From: Hyparrhenia diplandra
Lineage: Eukaryota; Streptophyta; Magnoliopsida; Poales; Poaceae
Assembly (NCBI GenBank): GCA_015847255.1
Contig: JADLZK010004590.1
Coordinates: 372,001 to 436,000, forward strand
Reading direction: 5' to 3'
DNA: 64,000 nt
The notes beneath the pieces are model-generated. The model was not told the origin of the DNA. It saw nothing but the letters and a program-made list of their open reading frames with translations, and searched no databases. Positions 32,874 to 44,697 of this stretch are shown here, in pieces. The translations under genes were made by a program, and so were the position numbers. Each line of letters begins with the position of its first letter. Position 1 is the stretch's first letter.

Positions 32874-33352
32874 TCTGGTAATGTCTACACCGTGCCCCCT
32901 TCAGTATTTCGCCAACTGCTTGCTACAGTCTTTTGTACATACACATTTAATCGTTGGGTCTCCTGGAGAAATTAGGACCTGTTAAATGTAGTTTCAAAGA
33001 ATGTAGTGGCCTTAATGTGTCATAGGAGTGTTGTTTAGGAAGACTTATGGTGTTCGTGTTATTTGTCCTTGCTAAAATCCTGTTTAATATAAGTACATCA
33101 TTAAGATACTCAGTTTATTGAGTTGGGGGCATGAATCCTTCTCTTCTGTAAATGGATGTGTGACCAAATTACTTTACTTCCAGACTCATATGCACTTATG
33201 AGTGCTTAAATTAGGCCTGCATATGGGGTAAATCCCCCACATCTGCCGTAATTAGAACTCTGTTATTTAGGCCTAATTATTCCATTATTCCAAGTATACT
33301 TTAAACTCAAGAAACCATGGAGTGCCATTCTTGGAATAATGGAGTGCCATGG
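32874..33352. other. 3' region of the acidic repeat protein gene
   Basis: Probable 3' UTR and intergenic DNA. The phrase ccattattccaagtatactt near 33281 recurs at 33770 beyond the solo LTR. Short direct repeats of ggaataatggagtgccat occur near 33330-33350. Confidence 0.4.
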
Positions 33353-33692
33353 TGTTATGACCGGCATCTCCTACCAGCGCCACAAGCCCAATAGTGGCTA
33401 GGAGGCGGCGCTGGACAGAGCAGGCGGCTAAGTTAGATGGGCTAGGCCCAAATTATCTTTTATTGATTTATTAGAATTTGAGAGAGACGTATAAATACTT
33501 GTAAACATTGGATTATTGGAATTAAGCTAGTGCAACCTAATTGCTCCCTGCCCTAGCCGCCGTCTCTCTTCTTTCTCTCACGCGAAGAAACCACGGCGCC
33601 CCGGCGCCGTCCTTCCCTGTTCAAGCCACGTCCCGCCATCACTCACTCCTACAACCTAAGACCGATCAGGGGCAAACCTTCTGTCCCTATCA
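33353..33692 (+). mobile_element. Solo LTR, 340 bp, TSD CATGG
   Basis: Runs from TGTTATGACCGGCATC to CTGTCCCTATCA, flanked by CATGG at 33348-33352 and 33693-33697. It carries a TATA box (TATAAATA, about 33490-33497) in plus orientation. No internal domain lies next to it. A product of LTR-LTR recombination, probably of a copia-type element (inference from size). Confidence 0.8.
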
Positions 33693-34056
33693 CATGGGGA
33701 GGTTCTTCTCCGAGTAGTCAAGTTTAAACTCAAGAAAACCAGTGACCAACTGACCAACACCTTCACACTCCATTATTCAAGTATACTTTCCACGAATCAG
33801 CACCTTAATTCACATGCAAATATTTCTTTGGAATAATTTAACAAGCAAATATGGCCGGAGTAAGCTGGTGATTGAATAAACAACAAGCAAAGGCTCAGGA
33901 GTTCTGCTGCCAATTCTTGTCAAGTTGCTGCCTCTACCTGCCGCCTTGCCATGTTGCCCGCATGCCGTCTGTGACCCGCTTGCTGCGCCGGAGCTGGTCT
34001 CGTAACGTTTTCTGAAGAGATAAACTTTAGTCATAGGTTATTGATATTATTAGGTA

Positions 34057-34198
34057 GTCCCTTCATTCCAAATTCCAAGACATTTTGGCTTGTCTAGATA
34101 AATGTTTGCTATGCATTTAGAGTAGATATATGCACTATGTCTGGATACATAATGTATCTACAAAAGTCAAATCGTCTTATAATTTGAAATGGATGGAG
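34057..34198. mobile_element. Stowaway-like MITE, 142 bp
   Basis: Left end GTCCCTTCATTCCAAATTCC, right end complementary to CTCCATCCATTTCAAATTAT, with TA duplicated at 34055-34056 and 34199-34200. Same superfamily as the element at 1775, but longer and more diverged between its arms. Confidence 0.78.
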
Positions 34199-34849
34199 TA
34201 CAGAATTTCATCAATGCCCTGCAGTTGCTTTCGATGCAAATCCTTGCTGTTAAATGGAAGGGGAGTGATTTACCTCACTAGAAACCAGCCAGATTGAGAC
34301 TTATTTCAGGCTTATGGAGAACGTGACAGTTTTATGCTAGAGTAGCCAAAAGGTACAGCTTTAGGTAATAATTGATGTAGGGATCTTGGCCAGAAAGTCA
34401 CATGATGTTTCTTTATATATAACCTATAGAAGTTATTTTGCGTTGCATTCTATTAGGAATTCAACATCAAGAAATTTACTGAACCTGCAAACTGGCCACA
34501 CATCTTAGGCTCTGTGTCTGACACATATTTTTGGCATTGGGCCCTGCATCTTGGGGCCAACATTTAAGTTTGCGGATATAAGGCATAATCTCCCATTTAG
34601 ATACATAGGACATGGAGTTGGAGTTGTTAAGTCATGACTCCGCAGCAAGGTGGCAAGATCCCTTTCTTACAAACCATGATAAAGACATGCATGTAGCCGT
34701 CTTCAATGTAACCGTCTGCTGTAACAATTACAAGTGCAGATTCTGTTTTTGTCATTCACTACAACTAACAAAAGGACACTTGCTAAACATATGCAACCAA
34801 AAACAGCGAGAAGCTCTTGTCAGAAATTGAATACTGATTGTGACGAGGA
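34199..34849. other. Intergenic, nothing recognised
   Basis: AT-rich, with short frames only. A frame at 34612-34830 has no similarity I can name. Confidence 0.4.
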
Positions 34850-35130
34850 GTCTGCTGCATTGTTTTCAGACATCATTATGGGCGGCCTGCAAGTATGTTT
34901 TATCATCATGTCAATGCCTGTTAGTATGTAAGATTTCCTTTTCATATTGATGTCGGGGAAAGGCACCATTGTGCCAAGAAGAGCTAATTAATACGACGTG
35001 TCTGATGCATTCTTTTCAGAAGTTATGGGGGGCTACAATTATGTATCTATCATGGCAATATGCCTGTTAATGTAGGTTTCATTTTCATATTGAAGTTGGG
35101 GAAAGGCACCATTGTCGCAAGAACAGCTTG
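34850..35130. repeat. Diverged ~140-bp tandem duplication
   Basis: Two copies share gcattSttttcaga-type text, then atcatSxcaatSxgcctgtta, ttcattttcatattga and ggggaaaggcaccattgt (S and x mark differences). They start near 34855 and 35005 and end near 34985 and 35125. Each begins with a splice-acceptor-like ttttcag. Confidence 0.65.
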
Positions 35131-35465
35131 TTTGTTTCCTTTCCAAGCAATCTGTATTAGACACAGGGACCCAGCCTAATCTGCACCACTCATTTCCTGA
35201 CTAGCTAGACATTTATTTGACTAATAAACCATTATTCAGCATTCTGTCTGCACTCCACCTCATATATCATCCACTGAGCTGAGACGTGTGTAAAAGCAGA
35301 CCGGAGCACTGTATTTTGAGTATCCACGAGTCACCGTATAATTGTACTGTTTTTCTTCATCTTCTCTTGATCACTTGTACTGCAAATGTGAATCCATTAC
35401 CCGTAGCGGAAACTTTGTTCCTGACTGAAACTATTGGGTGGGACTGTCTGCAATTGCAGACAGTT

Positions 35466-35575
35466 AATATGGCCGGCAGACATTGAGGACGAAAGAAGGC
35501 GATCTGACTAACTTTCAGTTAAAAATATATGGCCGGCAGACATTGAGGACGAAAGAGCTAAAGGCGATAGCGTTG
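35466..35575. repeat. ~59-bp tandem duplication
   Basis: atatggccggcagacattga followed by ggacgaaag is found near 35468 and near 35527. Confidence 0.75.
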
Positions 35576-36809
35576 GTTATGGCGGGCCCCCACCCAGCTC
35601 GGCGAAAAGTAGAGCTTAGGAGTTGCTTGATGCGAATAGGAGGCAGACTTGCGGACAGATAAATACGAGGCAATGGACAGATCACCAAAATGGGACGAAG
35701 ACAGACACTGGGAGGTGGGAGCAGGGCACCGACCCTGTAGCTGAATAGAGTGTGGAGAGCCATTCATGGCGTCGTTGACCTCCCAGCCAGGAACCAACCC
35801 CACCGGTTGGCCATGAATCTCTCCTGCTCTGCATCATCGTTCTGATCGTCAGTCACAGGGCACATGACATTATGACAATACTGTCTGTCCAGGTTCAGAT
35901 CAGATTAAGGGAAAATGCTCCGTTCCATTATCGATATGTTTTTTTTTTAAATAATAATTATGTGAATGAAGGAGTAAACAATGAGTCATGATGAGGCAGG
36001 CACTGAGGCAGTCAGTTACCCCACCAGCACCGGCACCATTGTACAGTGGAGGACGTAGGTGGCGATGAGCGAGCAAAACACCCCAGATGTTGGTGTTTAG
36101 GCAGTGATAACTGATAATCCAAACAGAAACAGGCACGCAGAGCCATGACCCATGCCCATGACGGCGGAGGCAAGAGCAGCTCACACACACAGTCGTCTCC
36201 AGGGACCAAGCAAGCCTCGGTGGTCGGAGTAGGCGATGCCGAGCCGAGCCCGAGGGGACCGGACGACCCAACACCCCAGGGCCGGGGGCATCGCACGCCA
36301 ATGGCCAACCAACTGGTGGACGGCGTGGCCAGGCCAATACCTGCCGCTGGTCGTGCGCCGCGACGTGTCCTTGCAAACAGCACGTCCTCTCGGCGGCCCC
36401 CGCGGCGTGCTCGGGCGGTCCGGTCCAGCTCCAGTCCAGCCGCTGTACTTGCTCGTGCGGCCATGCCATTGGCGGGCGTCCGGCGGCCACTCTACGTCCT
36501 AGGATGGTCCTCCACCGCCGTCCGTAGACCACTCTCCTTTCCCATCAGATTCCTCTCGCCATGCTGTCCGTGTGCCATGCTGTCCGTGCCCGTGTTTTTG
36601 TTTCTCTCCTTGTCCACACGTACCCCTACTCCAGTCCTCAGTCCGGACCATGACCTGATCGCCCAGCCCCGTGAACCGTGAACGAACGTGAAGACAGCCT
36701 GTTACGCAAACACAACTCTTATCGATCAGATTGATGAGATAGTGCTCTGGACACACTGGACAGCGCCAAGAGAAAGGCCAAAGTCCCAGCTCCCAAGCAC
36801 GTACTCTTA
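35576..36809. other. GC-rich segment with unassigned open frames
   Basis: Frames of 150-210 codons are open on both strands between 35900 and 36681 (minus 36012-36464, minus 35900-36532, plus 36145-36681). None has a domain I recognise and all overlap, as expected from GC content. A real gene here is possible but not supported. Confidence 0.3.
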
Positions 36810-39090
36810 TTCATGGCTAGCTGTTGGCCGCCCTCTCCCTTCCTTTAATGGCAATAGCATATGCATGTCTATCCCAAACTATATCTCCCAAAGCTAGCTG
36901 TTGGCCGCCCTCTCCCTCCCTCTAATGGCAATGACATATGCATGTCTATCCCAAACTACATCTCCCAAGACCACAGCCGGCCGGCACTCGTCGGCACCGT
37001 CCTTTCCATGTCCAGGAAACCCCCTCTCCCTCCCTCTAATGGCAATGGCATATGCATGTCTATCCCAAACTACATCTCCCAAGACCACAGCCGGCCGGCA
37101 CTCGTCGGCACCGTCCTTTCCATGTCCAGGAAACCCCCTCTCCCTCCCTCTAATGGCAATGGCATATGCATGTCTATCCCAAACTACATCTCCCAAGGCT
37201 AGCCCCTCTCCCTCCCTCTAATGGCAATGGCCGCCCCGGCACCTCCCTCCCTCTAATGGCAATGGCATATGCATGTCTATCCCAAACTACATCTCCCAAG
37301 GCTAGCTGTTGGCCGCCCCTCTCCCTCCCTCTAATGGAGATGGCATATGCATGTCTATCCCAAACTACATCTCCCAAGACCACAGCCGGCCGGCACTCGT
37401 CGGCACCGTCCTTTCCATGTCTAATGGCAATGGCATATGCATGTCTATCCCAAACTACATCTCCCAAGGCTAGCTGTTGGCCGCCCCTCTCCCTCCCTCT
37501 AATGGCAATGGCATATGCATGTCTATCCCAAACTACATCTCCCAAGAAGGCGGGCACGGCACTCGTCGGCACCGTCCTTTCCATGTCCGGAAACCCCCCC
37601 CCTCTGGCCCATGTCCCTATCCCAAACTAATGGCACGGCCGGCCGGCACTCGTCAAGACACCGTCCTTTCCATAATGGCAATGGCATATGCATGTCTATC
37701 CCAAACTACATCTCCCAAGGCTAGCTGTTGGCCGCCCCTCTCCCTCCCTCTAATGGCAATGGCATATGCATGTCTATCCCAAACTACATCTCCCAAGACC
37801 ACAGCCGGCCGGCACTCGTCGGCACCGTCCTTTCCATGTCCAGGAAACCCCCTCTCCCTCCCTCTAATGGCAATGGCATATGCATGTCTATCCCAAACTA
37901 CATCTCCCAAGGACCCGCCCTCTCCCTCCCTCTAATGGCAATGGCATATGCATGTCTATCCCAAACTACATCTCCCAAGACCGGCATGCACCGTCCTTTC
38001 CATGTCCCAAACCCCTCTCCCTCCCTCTAATGGCAATGGCATATGCATGTCTATCCCAAACTACATCTCCCAAGGCTAGCTGTTGGCCGCCCCTCTCCCT
38101 CCCTCTAATGGCAATGGCATATGCATGACCACAGCCGGCCGGCACTCGTCGGCACCGTCCTTTCCATGTCTAATGGCAATGGCATATGCATGTCTATCCC
38201 AAACTACATCTCCCAAGGCTAGCTGTTGGCCGCCCCTCTCCCTCCCTCTAATGGAGATGGCATATGCATGTCTATCCCAAACTACATCTCCCAAGACCAC
38301 AGCCGGCCGGCACTCGTCGGCACCGTCCTTTCCATGTCCAGGAAACCCCCTCTCCCTCCCTCTAATGGCAATGGCATATGCATGTCTATCCCAAACTACA
38401 TCTCCCAAGGCTAGCTGTTGGCCGCCCTCTCCCTCCCTCTAATGGCAATGGCATATGCATGTCTATCCCAAACTACATCTCCCAAGACCACAGCCGGCCG
38501 GCACTCGTCGGCACCGTCCTTTCCATGTCCAGGAAACCCCCTCTCCCTCCCTCTAATGGCAATGGCATATGCATGTCTATCCCAAACTACATCTCCCAAG
38601 GCTAGCTGTTGGCCGCCCCTCTCCCTCCCTCTAATGGCAATGGCATATGCATGACCACAGCCGGCCGGCACTCGTCGGCACCGTCCTTTCCATGTCTAAT
38701 GGCAATGGCATATGCATGTCTATCCCAAACTACATCTCCCAAGGCTAGCTGTTGGCCGCCCCTCTCCCTCCCTCTAATGGCAATGGCATATGCATGTCTA
38801 TCCCAAACTACATCTCCCAAGACCACAGCCGGCCGGCACTCGTCGGCACCGTCCTTTCCATGTCCAGGAAACCCCCTCTCCCTCCCTCTAATGGCAATGG
38901 CATATACATGTCTATCCCAAACTACATCTCCCAAGGCTAGCTGTTGGCCGCCCTCTCCCTCCCTCTAATGGCAATGGCATATGCATGTCTATCCCAAACT
39001 ACATCTCCCAAGACCACAACCGGCCGGCACTCGTCGGCACCGTCCTTTCCATGTCCAGGATTTCCATGTCCAGGAAACCCCAGTATATTG
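36810..39090. repeat. Tandem array A: 114-bp and 78-bp units with a shared core
   Basis: More than twenty copies of a core running from ctctaatggcaatggcatat through gcatgtctatcccaaactac to atctcccaa. Between cores lies either a short linker (ggctagctgttggccgcccc, giving 78-bp units) or a long one (accacagccggccggcactc and following bases, giving 114-bp units). A 526-bp higher-order repeat is seen, as the truncated junction catatgcatgaccacag occurs at about 38119 and 38645. The less expanded copy at the left edge (36820-36890) is the most diverged. Both unit lengths are multiples of three, so frames stay open on both strands. This is not evidence for protein. Confidence 0.93.
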
Positions 39091-40455
39091 ACCGGCAACA
39101 AGTAGCGATATCCCCCTAGCATATCCGGCTGCCATCTTTTGGCAGGCAACAGCAGGAAAGTGCTCTTGCTCTTGCTGGTGTACATGTTGGCTTTACATTC
39201 ACCGGCAACAAGTAGCGATATCCCCCTAGCATATCCGGCTGCCATCTTTTGGCAGGCAACAGCAGGAAAGTGTTCTTGCTCTTGCTGGTGTACATGTTGG
39301 CTTTACATTCAACGACAACAAGTAGCGATATCCCCCTAGCATATCCGGCCGCCATCTTTTGGCAGGCAACAGCAAGAAAGTGCTCTTGCTCTTGCTGGTG
39401 TACATGTTGGCTTTACATTCACCGGCAACAAGTAGCGATATCCCCCTAGCATATCCGGCCGCCATCTTTTGGCAGGCAACAGCAGGCTGCCATCTTTTGG
39501 TAGGCAACAACGGGAAAGTGCTCTTGCTCTTGCTGGTGTACATGTTGGCTTTACATTCACCGGCAAGGTGTACATGTTGGCTTTACATTCACCGGCAACA
39601 AGTAGCGATATCCCCCTAGCATATCCGGGGGCCATCTTTTGGCAGGCAACAACAGGAAAGTGTTCTTGCTCTTGCTGGTGTACATATTGGCTTTACATTC
39701 ACCAGCAACAAGTAGCGATATCCCCCTAGCATATCCGGCTGCCATCTTTTGGCAGGCAACAACAGAAAGTGCTCTTGCTCTTCTTTGGTGTACATGTTGG
39801 CTTTACATTCACCGGCAAAAAGTAGCGATATCCCCTAGCATATCGGGGGCCATCTTTTGGCGTGCAACGGCGGGGAAAGTGCTCTTGCTCTTGCTGGTGT
39901 ACATGTTGGCTTTACATTCACCGGCAATAAGTAGCGATATCCCCCTAGCATATCCGGCTGCCATCTTTTGGCAGGCAACAGCAGGAAAATGCTCTTGCTC
40001 TTGCTGGTGTACATATTGGCTTTACATTCACCGGTAACAAGTAGCGATATCCCCCTAGCATATCCGGCTGCCATCTTTTGGCAGGCAACAGCAGGAAAGT
40101 GCTCTTGCTCTTGCTGGTGTACATGTTGGCTTTACATTCACCGGCAACAAGTAGCGATATCCCCCTAGCATATCCAGCTGCCATCTTTTTGGCGGCAGGA
40201 AAGTGCTCTTGCTCTTTGCTGGTGTACATGTTGGCTTTACACCCCTAGCATATCCGGCTGCCATCTTTTTGGCCGCTGCCATCTTTTGGCGAACAACAGA
40301 GAAAGTGCTCTTGCTCTTGCTGGTGTACATGTTGGCTTTACATTCACCGGCAACAAGTAGCGATATCCCCCTAGCATATCCAGCTGCCATCTTTTGGCAG
40401 GCAACAGCAGGAAAGTGCTCTTGCTCTTGCTGGTGTACATGTTGGCTTTACAGAG
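39091..40455. repeat. Tandem array B: 110-bp units
   Basis: About a dozen copies of a unit starting accggcaacaagtagcgata and including tccccctagcatatccggct, gccatcttttggcaggcaac and ttgctggtgtacatgttggc. The first four starts are 39091, 39201, 39311 and 39421. Some copies are shortened or joined irregularly (39480-39590, 40190-40300). Unrelated in sequence to array A, which it abuts. Each unit can be read as a hydrophobic peptide KVLLLLLVYMLALHSPAT, but the 110-bp period breaks the frame each time. Confidence 0.93.
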
Positions 40456-41615
40456 CAGAGCTAAGCTGACACACACACACACTCCGTACGTGGCTGGCCG
40501 CATCACCGTCCGTTCCCGTGCATCATATCCGATCCGAATAAGGAATCACAAGGATATATAGATATGCCTGCCATGCCGGGCACCGCCCACCGGATGATCG
40601 ATCGAGCCCCGGGCAGCCGGACCTCAGCCAGTGCTTTACTGGTTAGGACATGGACGACGTCGCTGTTGCCCATCATGGCCTGTCCTCATCTTCTTCTTTT
40701 TCGTTTCAGGACTCTCTTGCATTGCATTGTCCACGGCTTCAGCTGTTATTGGAAAGCGGCAAGGCAACGGGTTGGTTAGACGTCAAGAGCAGGGCTGCTT
40801 GTCCCTGTTCCGGGATGGCGCGAAATAAGGGCAAGCAAATCTCCGGTTCCCTGCCTCTGGCTTGGCCTTGCATGCTCATGCTGGCTGGGTTTAAATATGA
40901 CCTGCAGGTCCAGCGTGAGATACGCAACAATTTTGTCTCGTTCATTTTTGCTATAGTGCTAGACCGACCATTGTACTTACTCTTGATTTTTTTTGGAATA
41001 CGTCGACATCTGAATATATTTTCTTCTTTTAAGAAAAAGAATTGTATGTATGCGTTGTAAAAGTCAAGGGAGCAGGGGAAATGGAAACCCCAGTGAACTA
41101 CTAGTGTAATTTCTTCAACTAGCTAGACAGTGTTAATTTCTTCAACTAGCTAGACAGTGAATTTGTTGGGTGATTGGAATAGTGGAATTTGTTTTAACTA
41201 CAATTAAGACCCTGCTTAGTAGTTGCCAGCCACATATATAGGTGTGGTGGTGACAAAAAAAATCAGCTCCAGAGGTACGGCAAGAAAAACAGACGGATAT
41301 CAAGAGATTCTTTTGTGGTTCGCCAAACTAAGATAACAACCAAAACATCGATTCTTTCTTACATGGTTGTCGACGCCATGTTGTGGCGAAATGGTGGTGG
41401 CCAATCAAACAAACAACCTCTAAGAAGATGGACCGGAACGGTTGGCATGAGATTTGATCATAGTATGCTTGTAATGTCTAATAAGCCTTTGGAACATTTG
41501 TTCCAACCAATTAATTTCATCCACAAAAACAAGACAAAGTGTTTTTTTCTTGAAAGACAGGGCATTGTATCATTACGTGCGTGAAGACTAGGCAAGTGCA
41601 TAAGGTTGTATTTGT
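40456..41615. other. Intergenic, no gene recognised
   Basis: A CA dinucleotide run at 40470-40482, then mixed DNA with frames of 65-136 codons that do not resemble a known protein. A local duplication of tttcttcaactagctagaca at 41110-41160. Confidence 0.4.
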
Positions 41616-42373
41616 TGTTGAAGTATTAGGCAATTTCCAGATTAATTTTATAAAATAAATCATGATAAATAGATCTACTAGATGAAGCATGTCAAGCATA
41701 CTGGCATAGCATAAACGCATAACACTGATCATAGTATAGCATAAACGCATATCATAGATCATAACATGATTCAATGACAAATAGCATAACATGATCATAG
41801 CAACAGGTGTAAGCACAGATCACAGATGTATACCTGCCGATGTAGAAGTACTTGGTGGTGAAAAAGCAGACGACGATCGCATGAGCTTAGTCGATGAGCA
41901 GTCCTTGCTGACGATTCTGTGAAAGATTTGGAAGCAGTCGCGTGAAGAGCGCTTCCCAAAAACCTTATTCGTCTTCTCTTGGTGCAGAATCGCAAAGGCG
42001 ACGGTTCCGGAGACCTGCTCGCCCGATCGATGGTGCACGCGAACGATCGGGCTGGAGAATGGCGACGACGGCGCAGCAGTGAGAAGAGAAAAATACTATT
42101 TTACTACTTTAGGATTTTCTAATTGAAACTCCCAATTGTAGTTGTTATATGTTGTGTCTATTCCCAAGAGGCTTGGTACAAATATATATGGAGGAAAACT
42201 CCCTACCTCCGTATCAACTAGCAATATGGTACTAATTGATATTGCACCTCCCACCTTTGCTCATGGGCTAAAACAATAATGCCCATTAGAGAACACAAAT
42301 ATTGGACCTTTGAGATTTATCAGAATTTCTTCATATGAATTTTAGGTGAACTATTCATATATAAATTCTAACA
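41616..42373 (-). mobile_element. Solo LTR, 758 bp, TSD TTTGT
   Basis: Runs from TGTTGAAGTATTAGGC to ATTCTAACA on the plus strand, flanked by TTTGT at 41611-41615 and 42374-42378. Inverted termini TGTTG/TAACA. A TATA-like tatatatttg reads on the minus strand near 42188, so the LTR is oriented minus. TGTTAGAAT at the minus-strand start suggests copia. No internal domain adjoins it. Confidence 0.82.
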
Positions 42374-42378
42374 TTTGT

Positions 42379-43022
42379 TACGTCAAATGGACAAACACAT
42401 GTGTTATGAGTAGATATAATATCAGTTTGTTCATCTCCACTAAAGCTTTTGTAGCAAACGGTTAGTGCATTAAGAAAGCTAAGAGGGGGCAAATGGTAGG
42501 TGACATCACAAGAGTTGGCAAAAATAGACGGGCACATGTTGTTTCACAAATTCACCTTTTGAAGGTTATTTTTTCAGTAGAAAGAAGCTAATAACAATCA
42601 AGTGTTTTCAGGCTCCACAACTGCTAAATTTTTCGGAGTGATTTTTAAGTTCGAGTCATGCTAAGTTCAACCCATTGCTAGTAATGCGTCCAATCCACTA
42701 GGGGTGTAATGATGTTAAGATTTAGAGATTTTGTATGAGGAGGCGAGAAAGATGGATTGATAGCGTCGCTCGGTCTAAGGTTGTATGAGTATGACCAGCA
42801 CTGTACAGCCATCTTTCTCGTCTCCTTATATATAAAGAGCTCCAAAATTCATAACACTACAAGATTGTACTAGTGTTGAGTAGGATTGACGCTCTGAATA
42901 CAGTACATGAATACAATACACGGAGCATGGTGGCATAAATGTAATATTCAACTATTTTCTAGAAAGAAAAAGTGTAGTATCTGTATCTATCATAGCCCTC
43001 TCGCCCGTCTAATAACTGTGTA
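42379..43022. other. Intergenic, nothing recognised
   Basis: AT-rich. No reading frame or repeat that I can support. Confidence 0.4.
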
Positions 43023-43279
43023 CTCTCTGCATAGTTGAAAAAAAAAGACGTTTAGGACAGCGACACGGTCTCCAAAACGCATCTCGACTTCTCTTTTCTA
43101 CAAAAATATTTATTAAAAAAATTATATATTTATACTTTTATGAAAATATTTTTCAAGACAAATCTATTGATATGATTTTCACATTTCTAAACTCAACGAC
43201 TTAAAAGATATTAATGATTTATGTTCTCAATGTTTAACCAAAGCCTTTTTCAAAAACGTCTTCCTTTTCAACCATGGAG
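43023..43279. mobile_element. MITE, 257 bp, TA target
   Basis: The left end CTCTCTGCATAGTTGAAAAA and the complement of the right end, CTCCATGGTTGAAAAGGAAG, are imperfect TIRs that both continue with GACGTTT. TA is present at 43021-43022 and 43280-43281. Mariner/Stowaway-like, about 0.5-0.8 kb upstream of the GH3 transcription start. Confidence 0.68.
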
Positions 43280-43828
43280 TAGTATATAACAAAGAAACCA
43301 CCGAGCCGCAATGTAAAGTAGGCGCGCGGGCGTTGAAGATGGTGGTGGATACACCATAGGATGGAGTGAGTACATATCAAGAGTAGCAAATGGGCGACGT
43401 AGTTGTCATCGTGGTAACATCCAGCTTCCGGCTGCTGGCCTTATCCTCACTCACTCAACACTCACTCGATGAGCACAAATTCATATATTGATGGCGTCGC
43501 TGTCATCAGCTGCGCGTTGCTGTCAGCTCACCACCACTAGTTGCGGCTGACTAGTCCTCCTCCTTCTCCTCCTTAACCAACCTTCATCACTTGCTGATCG
43601 ATCCACTAGTTAATATCTTTTTTTTCACCTTTAATTTCCCTCCCCAGAAACTACTGTAGACTAGAGAGAGTTACCTGGAAATCGGCAGCTGGGGGTGGCT
43701 GGACGGGGTGGACTTACTATTTACTGTTACCGCGCACAGCACGCGTTTGTCTGACAGCTGGGGCCTGCCTGCCCCTGGGCCCCGCTCGGACGCACGCACG
43801 GCGTGGCGTGGTGCCCGTGTGTGCGTGC

Positions 43829-44697
43829 GTGCGTATATATGCAGGCAGTGGTGGCCTGGCCTCGTGCACCGCAGTCCACTCCACTCCAGTCGTGCGTGAC
43901 CTGGTCTGTCGTTTCGTCAGCAACGCCGCGCGCACCACCAAGCACGGCCGTTTCGAGCTCGCTCGCCGTCGGTGAGCCGGAGCAGGGCGAGGGGAGGAGC
44001 GAAGAAGGCCGGCGTCCGCCCGCAGGTGCGGTTCCCTCGCTACCTCTGTTTTCTTCTCCTCATCTGGTCATTCAGGTCCCCCGCACGCTGCGCTCTCAGC
44101 TCCGCATGCCGGCCGCCGGCCGCCGCCGCCGTGCATGTGCGTGCGCTGGTCTGGACTCGTCTGGTCATTCATGCGGCGGCACGGCAGGAGGACAAGCGCG
44201 CGCGGTTCCCCGCGGTGCTCCGTCCTGCGCGCAACGATCCTCAAGCGACCGCGGGCACGGCGGGGACATGGACATGCATGCCTGTGTGTGATCCGGTTTC
44301 GCCGCCGCGCGCGCCGCCCGGCCGGCCGTGTCTCTCCCTCTCTCTCTCTCGTTTTGCGTTTTGTCCTCTCCGGCTGTCTCGCATGGCCTCCTCCACTTTT
44401 TTTTTTTATCCCACTTTGGTTGCGATCGAGCCAAGTGGGGCGTGCACTAACCCCCTTCCGGCCGATGAGATTGCTGCCGTCATTTCCCGCTCCCCGCCCA
44501 TCGCCGCCGCCGCGGACGGACGGACGCGGCCGTCGTAGAGTTGGAGGAGCACCGAATCAGGCGCCATGAGAATCATGCTGCCGCGCGAGTCCCTGGACGT
44601 GACGTGCTCACTGCTTGTTCGGGTGCCGCTCCTTTTGTCTCGCCTCGCAGGTAGACGACAACAGCGGTCCAGCAGCAGGCGTCCGGCCGGCGACGCC
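43829..44697 (+). promoter_or_regulatory. GH3 core promoter and long 5' leader
   Basis: A TATA-like gcgtatatatgcagg lies at about 43829-43843, about 860 bp before the ATG at 44698. The leader may contain an intron, with donor-like cccgcag/gtgcgg near 44026 and acceptor-like cgcctcgcag at 44641-44650 (inference). Several upstream ATGs occur if it is not spliced. Nothing in it identifies auxin or jasmonate control with confidence. Confidence 0.4.

Noticed and set aside
35900..36681. Possible gene with 150-210-codon frames
   Set aside because: Three conflicting frames of equal quality and no recognisable motif. Listed only as unassigned.
36861..38968. Many overlapping open frames of 60-154 codons in array A on both strands
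   Set aside because: They follow from unit lengths divisible by three. The same peptide appears in all registers and on the opposite strand, with no start context or conserved homolog.
36810..40455. CRISPR-like appearance of regularly spaced repeats
   Set aside because: Repeats and linkers are both repeated, units are 78-114 bp, the context is a plant nuclear genome, and no cas gene exists. It is a minisatellite.
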